Source: Floccularia luteovirens
Lineage: Eukaryota > Basidiomycota > Agaricomycetes > Agaricales > Squamanitaceae
DNA length: 64,000 nucleotides
NCBI GenBank assembly: GCA_009739215.1
Contig: VSJF01000009.1
Coordinates: 186,001 to 250,000, forward strand
Reading direction: 5' to 3'
The first letter of the stretch is position 1. Each line of letters opens with the position of its first letter. The notes under the pieces were generated by a model. That model did not search any database, was not told the DNA's origin, and was given only the letters and a program-made list of their open reading frames with translations. The position numbers and the translations under genes were made by a program. Positions 37,473 to 48,376 of this stretch are shown here, one piece after another.

Positions 37473-39452
37473 ATGGATCAAGCCCTTAAACCAATTCATG
37501 AGGCATTTCAACCATTGAGACCTGGATTATTTTCCATCTTGATTGGAACATTTATTGCGTCAATGTCAGTACTTCAGTCCATTCCATGTTTTACCCCTCC
37601 AGTTCAGAAACGAGAAGCCAACTTATTCATTGTAAACTTGTTAGGTTATTCGGATTGTCGACACATCAAACCTACCGCTACTTCCGTTTTTACCAATTCG
37701 ATGATAGAAAATGGCTGAAATTGTTTGTATGTGATACCTCATCGATCATCATTAGGCCTTGACCAACAATAACTTTTCGCAGGTAATTGTTTTTTGGTAA
37801 TTCAAGAGAAACACTCTGCGCTCCCCGTGGTGGCTAATTTCGTCCAGGGTGTTCGATGTTATGCATATCATTGCATGTATATGCACAAGGTGAGTTACAT
37901 ACAATCATATAACTGTTCGGAATTTTGGTGACTTTATATAGCTATTCTTATGTAATTCTCTGCCACACAAATGTATCAGGTCTCGATATTATGGGCTGGT
38001 GATTTTCTTTCATATTTTTCAGTCGCCGATTGATGACTGGTTTAAATCTAAAGGCCACCAGCTGTAAGTTTTACTACTTCCGCCACTCAAATTTATCTTT
38101 ACTAATATATTGAAGGTTATAATCATCATTACGGTACCCTCAGTCTTTCTATGGGTTTTCTTCTCTTTTATGATTTTTGGTGTCATAGTCGACGGTGGAG
38201 GTAATGACAAACGGGTAAGAATACACCGTAATCTGTTCATTGTGATTCTATTGACATAGCTATCATAGGTTCTATATATGGAGACTCCATATATGTATGT
38301 GTCTATCCCTCGGAACTCGTATTCGTTCTGAGCAAGACGTTTTAGTACGTAATAAGAAGGACACGCTGCTTATAGTTCTGGTATTATACCATTATATGAT
38401 ACTTGAGACAGCTTTGCTTACACTGACCACCAAGGTTGTACTATTATTGACCCACTGCGGTATTTGAATCACTATACTTATTTAATTCACACTGACTGCA
38501 ACTATTAACAGGAATTATATTCAGTAAGTCACCTAACTGCATACTACTGTTTCCTCTACTGACATGACTACATAGCGTCCTGCGCTAAAACGTATGTCCA
38601 TATATCTACTTCGTTTCGAACGAGCTTAAAAAACTTTTTATCCCCGAAGGATTATGTCGCTTCAATACAGCAATTTGCACAAAATTACGGTAAACCGGCA
38701 CCCTCTTTGAGATTCCTCGATTCTTCTCTAACATCTTATATGGAGAATAGTGGCTGGTATCTTTGGGATTTTTACTTAACGCTGTCCTTGATATTGCGGT
38801 TACCGGATCGCTTGTGTTGTGTTTGCGCGAGAATAGAACAGGTATTAGCAGGTTTGTTTTGTATGCATGCACATATAAGCCTGTCTGACAAACGAATCGT
38901 TTATGATAGGACCGACTCTATGTTAAATGTGTTGGTGTGGTATACTATACAGTCAGGAGCGTTGACGACGTCAGTTCATATTCATCTTCCCTTATATCTG
39001 GCTGTTATCTTTTTTTTCTAGTACCTCCGGCATCGTTAGCACGATATTGGTATGAAGCTTTCCCAATTTTTCAGGACCATGTCTTTATTTGATTTTACAG
39101 GTCATAGCCATACCAAACAGTCTCATTTTCTTTGGTGCAGTCATAATTCATGCCAAGCGTGAGTGGATCTTTGTAAAGCCCCAAAGTATACAGAGTGTGA
39201 ACTGAAATCATTTCATTTGCAGTATACATAAACACCATTTTAGCTGTGTAAAGTACTGAATTATCGCACCTTGACTTGTAACTCATGAAAATCATCAGAC
39301 TTAATTCAAGGAAATACGTGCAGAAGCAAGGGATGTTGTCGTTTGAGCTTAATACGCTGGGCCTTGGCCCAGATTCTCTGCATTACAGACGTAATGAGGC
39401 TTCAACATTGGCGTGGGTTCATAACTTACAGAAGCCCACTGATCATAACTGA
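37473..39452 (+). CDS. DUF6534-type multi-pass membrane protein, copy E
   Basis: Fifth array copy. Exon 1 MDQALKPIHEAFQPLRPGLF to the donor after SM. Exon 2 LFGLSTHQTYRYFRFY..DDRKWLKLF. A tiny exon VIVFW, then VFDVMHIIACICT. Late exons: VLDIAVTGSLVLCLRENRTG (about 38,780), TDSMLNVLVWYTIQSGALTT, IPNSLIFFGAVIIHAK, and the final LNSRKYVQKQGMLS from about 39,300 to TGA at 39450-39452. All junctions match the sisters. Some family residues have drifted (VLCLRE for VWCLRK). The middle is unresolved as in the other copies, so an intact gene is likely but not proven. Confidence 0.55.
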
Positions 39453-39869
39453 TCATAACAAACTCTCAGATCCAGTGGTTTTACTTCATCCCAAAGCCAC
39501 CAGAATTCTTCCTCCAGTCGACACCAGTGGACTTCAAGCACAAGTTAATTTGTAAGCTTCAGAATTAAGGTTATTAATCAATTTCTGAATCAGATCTTAT
39601 AGGCCTGTCAACTGACTGGACAACCTCAGCTTCTCCACAAGTAGTATGGCAGTATCCATACGAACCCGATAATATATTTAAAACTCAAAAAGATTATATG
39701 AAACAACAGATAAATTTCATATTATAACACTCTTAGAAGATTGCAGCCCATTCAAGTTTCAAAACAGGCGGAAGTGCTTATGAATATGAACAAAATTCAG
39801 TTCCTACATTCAACGCTCAGGCCAAATGAAACAAAGGAAAAATTACCCTCCTGTACTCCCCAGTGATCC

Positions 39870-40830
39870 AAGCTTTGTACACCCGATGTGGGCGTGATCC
39901 ATCCTGGGCCGAAAAGCACGTCATGGTATGGCCTCAGGCGTTGATCGTCCAGCCTGTCTAGACTGGTAACTTTGTAGAGTTTGAATCCTCTAGTGTGAGT
40001 TTCTTCATTGCTTCCCGGTTTAATCCTCCTTTGTCTCGTGACGCGTTCGTGCGGAGCATTTGGAAGGGTACCGGCTGCAATCTATCATCATATCCTTTCG
40101 ACCTCTCGCCATTCAGTGTATTGAGCGTATGCATTGATTTCCCTAGCATTATTGCTAGCCATGTTGCATTGCTTGTTCTACTCTGAGCGCCGTTTATGCA
40201 AGTCTGTTCATCGTTCTTCCTGAGCTCTATAGACGGACTTCCTGTCAGCAACGCACACATGCGGATGCATGAGAAGGAGTGCGGCAGCAAAGGCAGCTCC
40301 GTTGCATGCATATTGCAGGTTGCGCCCCCATGTGAAATGCGATATGGAACTTTGCAGGTGTCCCCGGCGCACTCAATGCTACCAGTACGGACTCAATCAA
40401 GGGTTCCGTCTATTTTATCACGGATTATGAGGACCTCGAACATGTTAATCTTACGGAACCTGATCATGAAGGTACAGAAAAATAATCTGTGCTGCGGAGA
40501 CTACGGTGAGTCCTATGTTCCGAGTAACTTTTGAGCGTATGATATATTGTCGATATCTTGCGTTTCGAGTCTATTGGATGTACCTGGAAATGGTTTAACA
40601 TGCCTCGTCCTCATGCCTCAGCCCACAAACGTATCACGGTAATTTAAATATTTCATTTTAATGGCTGCACGCATGGTTATCAGTGGACAGTGCGTGAAGC
40701 GGCGTGCTCTCGGAATACAGTTTGCACGATACGGAATCTATGAAATATTCCTATATCACACATGTGTCGAATCTTATCAATCCCTACGCACCCGAATAAC
40801 CCCCATAAACTATCCCGACGGGTTACAATA
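39870..40830 (+). pseudogene. GT61 pseudogene 2
   Basis: Leader similar to that at 8,290 (39,965-40,060), first-exon relic (40,160-40,250, HVALLVLL..RLCKSVHRSS-like with stops), then fragments of exon 2 (40,300-40,500), the donor GTGAGT near 40,507, exon-3 scraps (LDVPGNGLTCLVLMP) and an exon-4 scrap (ATYLINPYAPE..PPINYPDGL near 40,780). The central HYYHF block is missing, as in pseudogene 1, so the two may descend from one damaged ancestor. Confidence 0.8.
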
Positions 40831-41221
40831 ATGACACAAAATTCTACCTCAGAACCTCATAACTTGTTACTATGGCAGGATTGTCCCGAGCCATTGACAT
40901 TGAATAGAAGTGGTATACTCGTTATAGAGTATAACAATGATATAAGTCATGAACTAACGCAAAGCAAAGAACTCTCGCGGATAGAACTTAACAAATTTCT
41001 TCGCCGTTTTTGCGTTTTTGATTTGACATTGTCAAACTTCTTAGGTTAGTTTCATCTCTGCGACCCCCTCGCCTGTTGTGCTTTTTTGTGTACCAGATAT
41101 TCTACACGTATTATTAATAATATATAACTTGCTGCAGGTGTAATATGAAATGGCTGCGTGATATAGTTGAATTAAGAATTACCGTGACCAGCGTTATTTT
41201 GTCCGTAACCACCAAACCACC
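40831..41221. other. Spacer between GT61 pseudogene 2 and the small membrane-protein gene
   Basis: Matches the 3' flank of the intact GT61 gene (10,540-10,740). It shows the original gene order of the cassette. A 95-codon + frame here has no recognisable features. Confidence 0.4.
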
Positions 41222-41722
41222 ATGTCGTCGTCTCCTTCTGCAACGATTCTTCCACTAAATGAAATTCAACAGCAACCACCCCCATTAGCCATCGCCTTAT
41301 CATACTTGCGGAAATCCGTCCCGTATTTACTCCCACTTCCGGGACATATCTTTAACGCTGCAAAACTCGGAATAGATCTCTTTAGAACCTCGACATACGC
41401 CCTCATCCATTTACTTACACCAATATCCCCGCTACCGCTTATACTCTATCTCCTTGCCCCAATCTCCTTCTTCATCCACATTGTTCTACATGCTTTTGTG
41501 ATACTTCCATGGGGCATCGTGGAATACCTTCTGGATGCGTTATACCCCGTGTACGTATTGCTTGGTGTAGCATGCATTACTGGTGTCACACTGGGGCTCG
41601 TTGGGAGACTTCTGGCAAGGTGTGCTGTTGAACTTGCTACCGGGGTCGGGAAGATTGAGAAAGAACCGGAAGTAGTTGAGGAACCGGCCAAATCGAGAGT
41701 GAAGTTTGAATTGGAGTCATAA
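41222..41722 (+). CDS. Small hydrophobic membrane protein, single exon
   Basis: 166 codons without introns. A Ser/Pro/Gln-rich start (MSSSPSATILPLNE) is followed by hydrophobic stretches at about residues 33-52, 58-85, 88-108 and 110-132, and a charged C-terminal tail (KIEKEPEVVEEPAKSRVKFE). Probably three or four membrane passes with the tail in the cytosol; inferred only from hydrophobicity. I do not recognise the family. A 3' fragment of a paralogue lies at 36,500, immediately downstream of a GT61 relic, so the gene belongs to the duplicated DUF6534-GT61 cassette. Confidence 0.7.
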   Translation: MSSSPSATILPLNEIQQQPPPLAIALSYLRKSVPYLLPLPGHIFNAAKLGIDLFRTSTYALIHLLTPISPLPLILYLLAPISFFIHIVLHAFVILPWGIVEYLLDALYPVYVLLGVACITGVTLGLVGRLLARCAVELATGVGKIEKEPEVVEEPAKSRVKFELES

Positions 41723-41912
41723 TGTATGTCTTCTATCAATAGTTCTCTTATATGCGCACTGAATTCATTCCAATAGCCTGACATGAACTGCTGTATCATC
41801 CAATGCCCACACATACCGACGATGTTGTATTTTTATGATTAAATTATGCATTGCTATTTTTCTCCCGAGATCCTGTGTCCCATAGTGTTCTATCACCATC
41901 GACATTGTTAAG

Positions 41913-41997
41913 GTTGGTATCGATTAGGGGTTAAATCACTTCATTGTGGCTACAACATCAATCTGAAGAGCCGCTGGTTCGATTCCAGCTACCGACA
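41913..41997 (+). tRNA. tRNA-His (GTG) with a 13-base intron
   Basis: Acceptor GTTGGTA (41,913-41,919) pairs with TACCGAC (41,990-41,996, one G-U), discriminator A at 41,997. D arm GATT..AATC with AGGGGTTA loop. Anticodon stem CTTCA (41,939-41,943) and TGAAG (41,964-41,968); the loop starts TT then anticodon GTG at 41,946-41,948 followed by G. A 13-base intron (41,950-41,962) lies at the usual position after base 37. T arm GCTGG-TTCGATT-CCAGC (41,973-41,989). All four stems pair. The intron itself is AT-rich. Confidence 0.88.
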
Positions 41998-42208
41998 TAT
42001 TTTTCTGCTTTTTACGTCCGCTCTGGTGATTTATCCTTTTTTTCTGATCGTTTCTATTATGATTGATTGACCATTTCTCCATAAAGATTTCTTGAAAGGG
42101 CATTAGAAAGCTCTTACACATTCTACCTAGGCATACGATACTGCTGCATTGAGGACTCAGGTTATACGTTATTAATCATTCGCTAGTTCGATTGTAATAG
42201 GAAGTTTT

Positions 42209-43901
42209 TCACAGGCGGTTACGGGCGCACCGGACACAAGCCATCAAATGGCAGTGCCTACACATCTATAATGAGCATTGATCAGAATTCTGGGATAAAT
42301 TTTCTTCATGAAAAACGAGAAGCAGACCTACCAATAAAAATTCCGGCAGGTAATAATGACACTCTTCACACTGCCCACCTCCATTTCTTTTTGTCCAGGA
42401 GTGACGGTCGCATCCGTGGTTATACCTTAAACGTTCTATGTGCTCCTGTACGCGCTGTCGGAATACAGTAGGCTGGGCGACACGAGCTCGCGCTCCAAGG
42501 TTATTTTCAACACGTCGTTCCGCGTCTATCACAAGTCTATGTTCGTCCCACTGCTCGCAGCGACATTTCTTCCATTGCTCGGCGCAAAGATAGCAGAACT
42601 CGTAGCGACAACGGCAAGTAATATGGTAACACCCTATCACGAGCTCCACGACTGCGTGGCATTGTGGGCAAGTCTGCCACTTGTTTTGCGTAGCAAGAGA
42701 ACGTAGCTGTTCATCTAATTTGGCAATATCGTCTGGAGTTGAACACGCTAGCCCAGGATGCGCGGTGCTTTTACATGCCCTACATGTGTAACTCCTGCAA
42801 CTCTGGCATTCGATAGATTCAGTCTGTTTTCCAAACTGCCAGGATGATCCAAGTCCAGGGAGCGGCGGGGTGGTGGTATCAATGAACGCAGAACATGTAC
42901 GATTAGCACAATATAAACGATCGCGCACGGGTGTGCCGAACTCGACATTCTTTGCATGAAAAAGCTTGAGAAGGGCTGGCTTTATGAAGGGAGAGACATC
43001 TTCTGGAGGGATAGGCACTTTGCAGCAACGAAGTGGATACAGCGACTCGTCGTGTGTAAGAGTCTCAACAAGGGAGGTTACACAATCAGGGCAATAGTCA
43101 TGATTGCAGGGAGTGCGTAAGCTCGAAACAATTTTGATCTGGTCTCCACATGCCGTACATCTAGTCCTGGTGATGCATTGTAAGTAAAGGCGCAAAATTC
43201 TTGTACATGACGACTAACTTCTGGTTTTTACCTAGACTGGGACCTGCAACATTTTGTGTAGAAGCTTTTAATTCCATGGGCTCATTATCTTCCTCATACG
43301 ACATTCCTACATTGAATGATACAGATCTGGATCTTTGGATAGGTATATTGTCGTTATGTGCGGATAAGCTACTTACTTTGGTGTAGATCGTTCCTTGAAG
43401 TTCTCAGCAACGGCCTTGCCTTCTTCTCTGGTTCTAGTATCACCAATTAGGGAGGAAATTGCTGAGCAAGGTATATACTTACTCAGTGTTCTGTGGGACG
43501 ATAAATCCTGGATCATCGACGAGCCTCTGAGTTCGAGAAGGTGCAGGAAGCACCCTTCCTGCTTGGAGGGCTATGGCTGCACGTCGATCCTCTGCAGCGA
43601 CCTCTTCCAGAACAGCAAAGGCATGTAAATATGCCTGGTCACTTTCTATGGCACTGGCTACGCTGCTTGCAATCTTGCGATCTTCAGAGAATCTCAACAA
43701 TGTATTCAGCTCCTCGCTTTGCAGTTGGAAAGCATACTCCTCATCGGAAAGAGGAGAATCTATGCGCGATTTTCCCTTGCGTCGCTCTTCCACTATTTCT
43801 ATGTCCTCTAATGCGAGTTTTGCTAACAAAAGGGTTGTGTCCGGGTCGATGTCAGGTAGATTCAGTGGGAGCACCTGGGCAGAGCTTTGTTGATTCTCCA
43901 T
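42209..43901 (-). CDS. RBR-type E3 ubiquitin ligase 1
   Basis: Minus-strand exons 43901-43483, 43427-43377, 43332-43207, 43166-42332 and 42265-42209 join in phase to 495 residues. The N-terminal part is acidic and helical (DEEYAFQLQSEELNTLL). RING1 begins CTACGDQ and continues CNHDYCPDC. The IBR domain has CANRTCSAF..CQSCRSYTCRACKS. RING2 is CPQCHAVVELVIGC-YHITC; the Cys of VIGC is the expected active-site thioester residue, so the protein should be catalytic. The last exon supplies CRHCHLMACVRCARNRL, the Cys-rich tail typical of mushroom RBR proteins. The third intron (40 bases) is the least certain. RBR ligases accept ubiquitin from an E2 and pass it to substrates; the target is unknown. 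Related in tandem to the next gene. Confidence 0.9.
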
Positions 43902-44336
43902 TTTCGCACGGTTCGTAGCAATCATGAAGAGGGAGATTGTAGGTCAGTAGTTGTACTCTATTTCCATTCTTATCTAAGTGCGCCACATAGTTGCGCCACA
44001 CAAGAAGATATTCTGTTTACAGTAACCCGCAGCTCTGGATACCAACCGCTTCTATATTCCTTCGACAACAACAAAACATGTCACCACGTAAAATTTCGAA
44101 CACCTATGAACCACCTGTTCCTGCCGATGAATCCTACAGTTACAGTCTTACTTAGTTTACAGATCAGAATATACTTTGGACTTTGTTTTACGGAGAGAGA
44201 AGGCAAAATAGAACCACATAACAATGTTCACGTCGGTCAGTTTGAATGCGAAAAGCTCAGTTTGGGAAAATTCTGCATAACTGGAGGTCCCTGGTATCTG
44301 GTCGGAACAAGAAAATGGAAAAATCGGAACTGAACA
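43902..44336. other. Spacer between the RBR genes
   Basis: Promoter region of RBR 1 and 3' region of RBR 2. If RBR 2 once had a Cys-rich tail like RBR 1 it would lie here, but I do not find one. Overlapping + frames are not supported. Confidence 0.4.
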
Positions 44337-45534
44337 TTAGCAACAGCTCCCAACTGCGAGTCTCCATTTCTTCCCGCACTGGTAGCAAAATTGGGCGCTA
44401 CAACGACATTGCATATGATTACATCCTTGGGTTCTCTCCACAACGGCATTGCAGCTTGGACAGGTCTGCCATTTCTTCATGATTACCAGCTCTTTGAACT
44501 TGCCGAGTACATCGTTTTCTGAACAGCTTTTCCCGAGATGTGCTACTTGCTTGCAGGAGGGACAGACAGATGACTGGCACTCTGTGCAAATGACTGCTAT
44601 GATTCCTGCATAGTCACTGTCGCGCCCAAGGAATTGCGAGCATGATGATGAGGGGCAGTAAACTCGCTGAGGCCAAGGAACATTGTATTCTGCGTATTTT
44701 TTCTGCAACTCTTTCCGCGTGGCTATTCCAAGGAAGGGATTAAGCTGATCTTCAGACAAGGTCTCACCGCAACATTTGGGTGGGAAGAGAGACATGTCTA
44801 GAACGGAGACATTAACCCATCTTTCGACGCACGCTTCGCAGAAATAATGACCACAGCTGGACTGAAGACATCGGGTTATTGAAGACCCCGTATTGCAACT
44901 AATGCAGCGGATATCCTGTTGGGAAGAATCTCTCAATCTGAAAAAAGGTAACAAGAAATCCCCTTTGAGAGCCAGTTTATGATGGAATGTTTAACTTACT
45001 TTCGAACGCCCCCGCAAGAAGTAGGTTTATTTTGGCGTTCATGAGCGATAGAGTGGTGTCTAGAAAATGTGAAAAACGCGCACATTGAGTTTCGTCTACA
45101 AAAACTTACTGATTTTGCTGTTCATCGTCAGGAGTCTGTATTAACGAAATGGTCACGTCGTCAATATCTGGCACCTCCAATATCTCTGGACTAGCAAAAA
45201 CAGGCGCGTTTCCATCGCTATGCCGCCGCTCACAATTCTTCCCCCCAAGATCAGATCCGTGATTACTCCCCAATTCACTGCCGGACGGGTCCTGAGGTAA
45301 GCCACCAATTTCAAGTTCACTTAGTGCCGCACGGAGCACTGTTGCTTGACTTTCGTATACATCCTGTTGTTCCGATATTTGAAGTGATGTATAACCCTCA
45401 AGACCCCGGATTCGTCGAATGTCATCCAAAGCACATTCAACAATCAGTAATGATGTCTGTAGATCCCTTCGGTAGATAGCTCTGGCAGGGTCGGGTTCAT
45501 TCCCGGCAAACAGCTTTGAACTTGTGCTGGACAT
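44337..45534 (-). CDS. RBR-type E3 ubiquitin ligase 2, shortened C-terminus
   Basis: Exons 45534-45110, 45059-45000 and 44937-44337 join in phase to 361 residues. Start chosen at MSSTSSKLF; an upstream in-frame Met exists but its extension is not protein-like. N-terminal helical region (LLIVECALDDIRRIRGLEG), RING1 CISCNTGSS..CGHYFCEAC, IBR CPSSSCSQF..CTECQSSVCPSCK, and RING2 CPSCNAVVERTQGCNHMQC-RCSAQFCYQC. The active Cys (TQGC) is present. The frame ends at KKWRLAVGSCC, right after RING2, without the arm and Cys-rich tail seen in RBR 1, so it is either truncated or has a missed last exon. Same strand and direction as RBR 1, suggesting tandem duplication. Confidence 0.85.
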
Positions 45535-46240
45535 TGGAACTGAAGACGATATTGTGAGGGTGGGGTAGTAGGTTGACAACCTTGCCTGGGCGAGAAGCGA
45601 GGGAACTGAAACAATTTTGTTATTCCCAAGACTATCACACTGTTGTCTCAGGCCACCAGAAAGAGTGTTAAACCAAGTAAGACACCTCTTAGCATGGAAA
45701 AGTGTAGTAATCCTTAATTTAGTTGTGCGATATGGCAAAAACTTTTGTATAAGCATCAATTATGTGGCTGAGTGAACAGATCCAGTGAGAATTGGAGCAG
45801 AAAAGTAAACTGAACTGCAGACATAACGAGTTACTGGGCAGGACGAGAGAAGGTATCCTATGGGAATATATAAATCTCAATCAGAAATTTAACTGTCAAT
45901 TGCTATATCTCATTCCCATGTTCATGCACGCATCATTTTAATTTTAGTGAACATAAATTTGACATAGCGGAGCAGGAGCCTATTACTTTACATGATCTTT
46001 ATGAATATTTGCAGACAGAATATTTGTAACATTTCCACAAAGCCTTTTTTTAGAGTAAGACAATTTCAATTATACCTAACATTTTTTAGGGAAGTGTCTT
46101 ACACCGTAATATCATGAGATAGTTTGAGAATATCATCACTACTTTCAGGACTTCAACTGATTCTATGTACAAAGGAACTGTGAGTGGAGCACATTTCAAA
46201 TGTGGTATGAGAATTATGCGACGTAAGTAAATGCTACCGC
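45535..46240. other. Spacer, no gene seen
   Basis: 5' flank of RBR 2 and 3' flank of the small membrane-protein gene. AT-rich. The minus frame extending from 45,759 is discarded as a shadow extension of RBR 2 exon 1. Confidence 0.4.
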
Positions 46241-46851
46241 TCAGCTCCATATTGATTTTGTTGATGCTTTATTATAGTTACGATTGTAGCACTGATCGGC
46301 AGCAAAGATCAACATGCAAAAAAAGAAACCTGACCATCCTATAGGGCCAAGGCACACAAAGACCATGGCTGCCATACCAAGCTCCTTGTCTTTTTCATTT
46401 GCTTCAATAGCTTTCATCATAACAAAAACCCCTATGAGGGCGCCAAAGAGGATCATCGTCAGACTGACGATGTGACAGATAACCAGCGTTGCATATCGGC
46501 TAAACGTTTTGACGTATGAGGATAGGTGGTAGGGGAAATGTGTCTCGGATATTTTGTGACTTCTTGAGGTATAGATATAAGAAGCGATAGCATGGATAGG
46601 CGAAAATAAGCGTTTGCTGATGGAATTATTCCCTATTTTTTTTGCCAAAATTACTATGATGAATAGACCAGCGCCGGCGCAACCAATGCCAATAGGGGCC
46701 ATAAAACAATATGCTAGACCGACCCTAAAGAGCTGATCTAGAAAAGGCTTGACGAAATTCCAGTCGTAAGCTCGTGTATTAAGTAGAGCGCGGCCCACAC
46801 TCCAAGAAGAGCAAAGGACAGCGCAAGTACTAGTAGGAATAATTTAGACAT
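46241..46851 (-). CDS. Small four-to-five-pass membrane protein
   Basis: Exon 46851-46801 (MSKLFLLVLALSFALLG) and exon 46747-46241 join in phase across a 53-base intron to 185 residues. Without splicing the first exon runs into a stop. The first exon is a signal-anchor-like hydrophobic helix. Further hydrophobic segments include GLAYCFMAPIGIGCAGAGLF, a YATLVICHIVSLTMILFGAL segment, and GMAAMVFVCLGPIGWSGFFF; the C-terminus is polar (NRNYNKASTKSIWS). The start at GTG 46,798 in the raw frame is not needed. I do not recognise the family. Confidence 0.6.
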
Positions 46852-48376
46852 AGCATATGCTCCTCTGGATACTGAACAAAGGTGAGGTTTTTGTGTGATA
46901 AAGTTTCAAAGTAGACCACTCACATATACTGAAGTAGCATAGGGAGTACACCTGTAGAGCTATTCTCGTAATATCCAAGCCAGAAAAGGCTATATGCATT
47001 ATAAACATTGTGGGAAATAACGGCCTAAACACGACCTACAAGGTGCCAAATAGCGTGTTAAACAACCACTCAACCACTGTGGGCGCGGTGGATAGCCCAC
47101 GATATGCCATTGAGCTCTTTGCTAGTCCGGCACAAAACACGACAGACGTAACTATCAAGCGATATCCTGTCACAGCTAGATGTCGGCTCTTGATCAGTTT
47201 CTCCCTGTGCTGCTCATCCGTTCTGTATGTCGGAGTTGGTAGGGAAAGTGACTGTAGGAATTGCCACAGATGAGTTGAACAATCATGATCAAAAAACCAC
47301 GATGGGCGTCGCGAGCTGTTACTTTCGTAACTTCCTAGAGCAGTTAAGCTTTCTCACAAGGTCAGTATTATAGAACACCTTAACTCCATTGGACTGGTAC
47401 GTACAGAAGAGATACGACGACACCCGATATCCAGTCCAGTGTGGTTGATACGGAACTCAAGTTCTGGTATTGACTAGTTATTGCTTTAACAGTACCTAGC
47501 CCAAGAGTCAGACCAGTCACCAGAAGCCGGAAACAAGTGATCTTTGGATGCCATGCAAGTGTTTCTGTAGTATCAGGGAGATCCATTCTGTATTACATAG
47601 TAAGCCTGTCGCGCTTTTGTGCGTTGACGTGCACAGCAGAGTTAAAAATAGAGCTGTAAATGTAAGTTGTGGGTAAGAGTCACGTGCGTTGACACAACGA
47701 AGTTCATGATCAGTGCCAAGTTTTAACACAGTGAGTACCCTGATCATCATGAAAGACAATGAAGTAGGTCATGATGGCATTCTTCGATTTATGCTAGAAC
47801 ACATTCAAGGTCGTATCGATCTTGTAAAAATGTCGCAACATTGTTTATACAGGTGGATTCACCTTAGTGTTCATGTTGAACGTTCATATTTCAAATCTCC
47901 CAACATATTCATCGAAAACATCCAAAGCACATTCCACTATCAGTTTTAATGTGTAATGTATGAAGATCTCTTTGATAGATGGCTTTGGTTAAAGTCATAC
48001 CCGGCAATCATGACTGCTCCGGGCTGTAGATCATCATTAGTACAATATTAAATTGCCTGCTCGTCTTAGTTTTTAGACTGATGCAACCTCAAAGTGTGTC
48101 GTTCATTGCAAAGTAGACTTGTCGTGCAGCCTAAACGCGTACGCAAATGCAGCAATTAATGAACATCTCAGATCATAAATGAGCCACTTGTACTATATAG
48201 TACGATGGAGCAATGATACCCATGGAAATCCTCGTGCGGAGGAGTAGGTCAAAGCAGCTATATGACGTCATGAAATGTCGTCACGGCCCCTCTTGTTTCC
48301 TCTGAGACTTTTTCTTATAAACCTCGACACTCATTCTCTCTTTCTTTATATTCTTTCCTTCTTTCTACAACAACAA
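46852..48376. other. Spacer with a possible membrane-protein remnant
   Basis: Mostly AT-rich, with no convincing full gene. The minus frame at 47,586-47,380 reads CFRLLVTGLTLGLGTVKAIT followed by STTLDWISGVVVSLL, reminiscent of C-terminal transmembrane segments of an uncharacterised Agaricomycete family, but neighbouring exons are missing. Confidence 0.3.

Noticed and set aside
43541..44333. Plus ORFs opposite RBR 1 exon 1 and in the spacer
   Set aside because: Antisense shadows of the well-supported RBR exon; the spacer frame lacks features.
45535..45759. N-terminal extension of RBR 2 (MMLIQKFLPYR..)
   Set aside because: Composition is unlike RBR N-termini; the internal Met at 45,534 starts the acidic helical region shared in style with RBR 1.
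48275..48376. Upstream in-frame Met of the CsbD-like gene
   Set aside because: The added residues translate the CT-rich leader; MASISQ at 48,377 follows CAACAACAA and gives the hydrophilic start expected.
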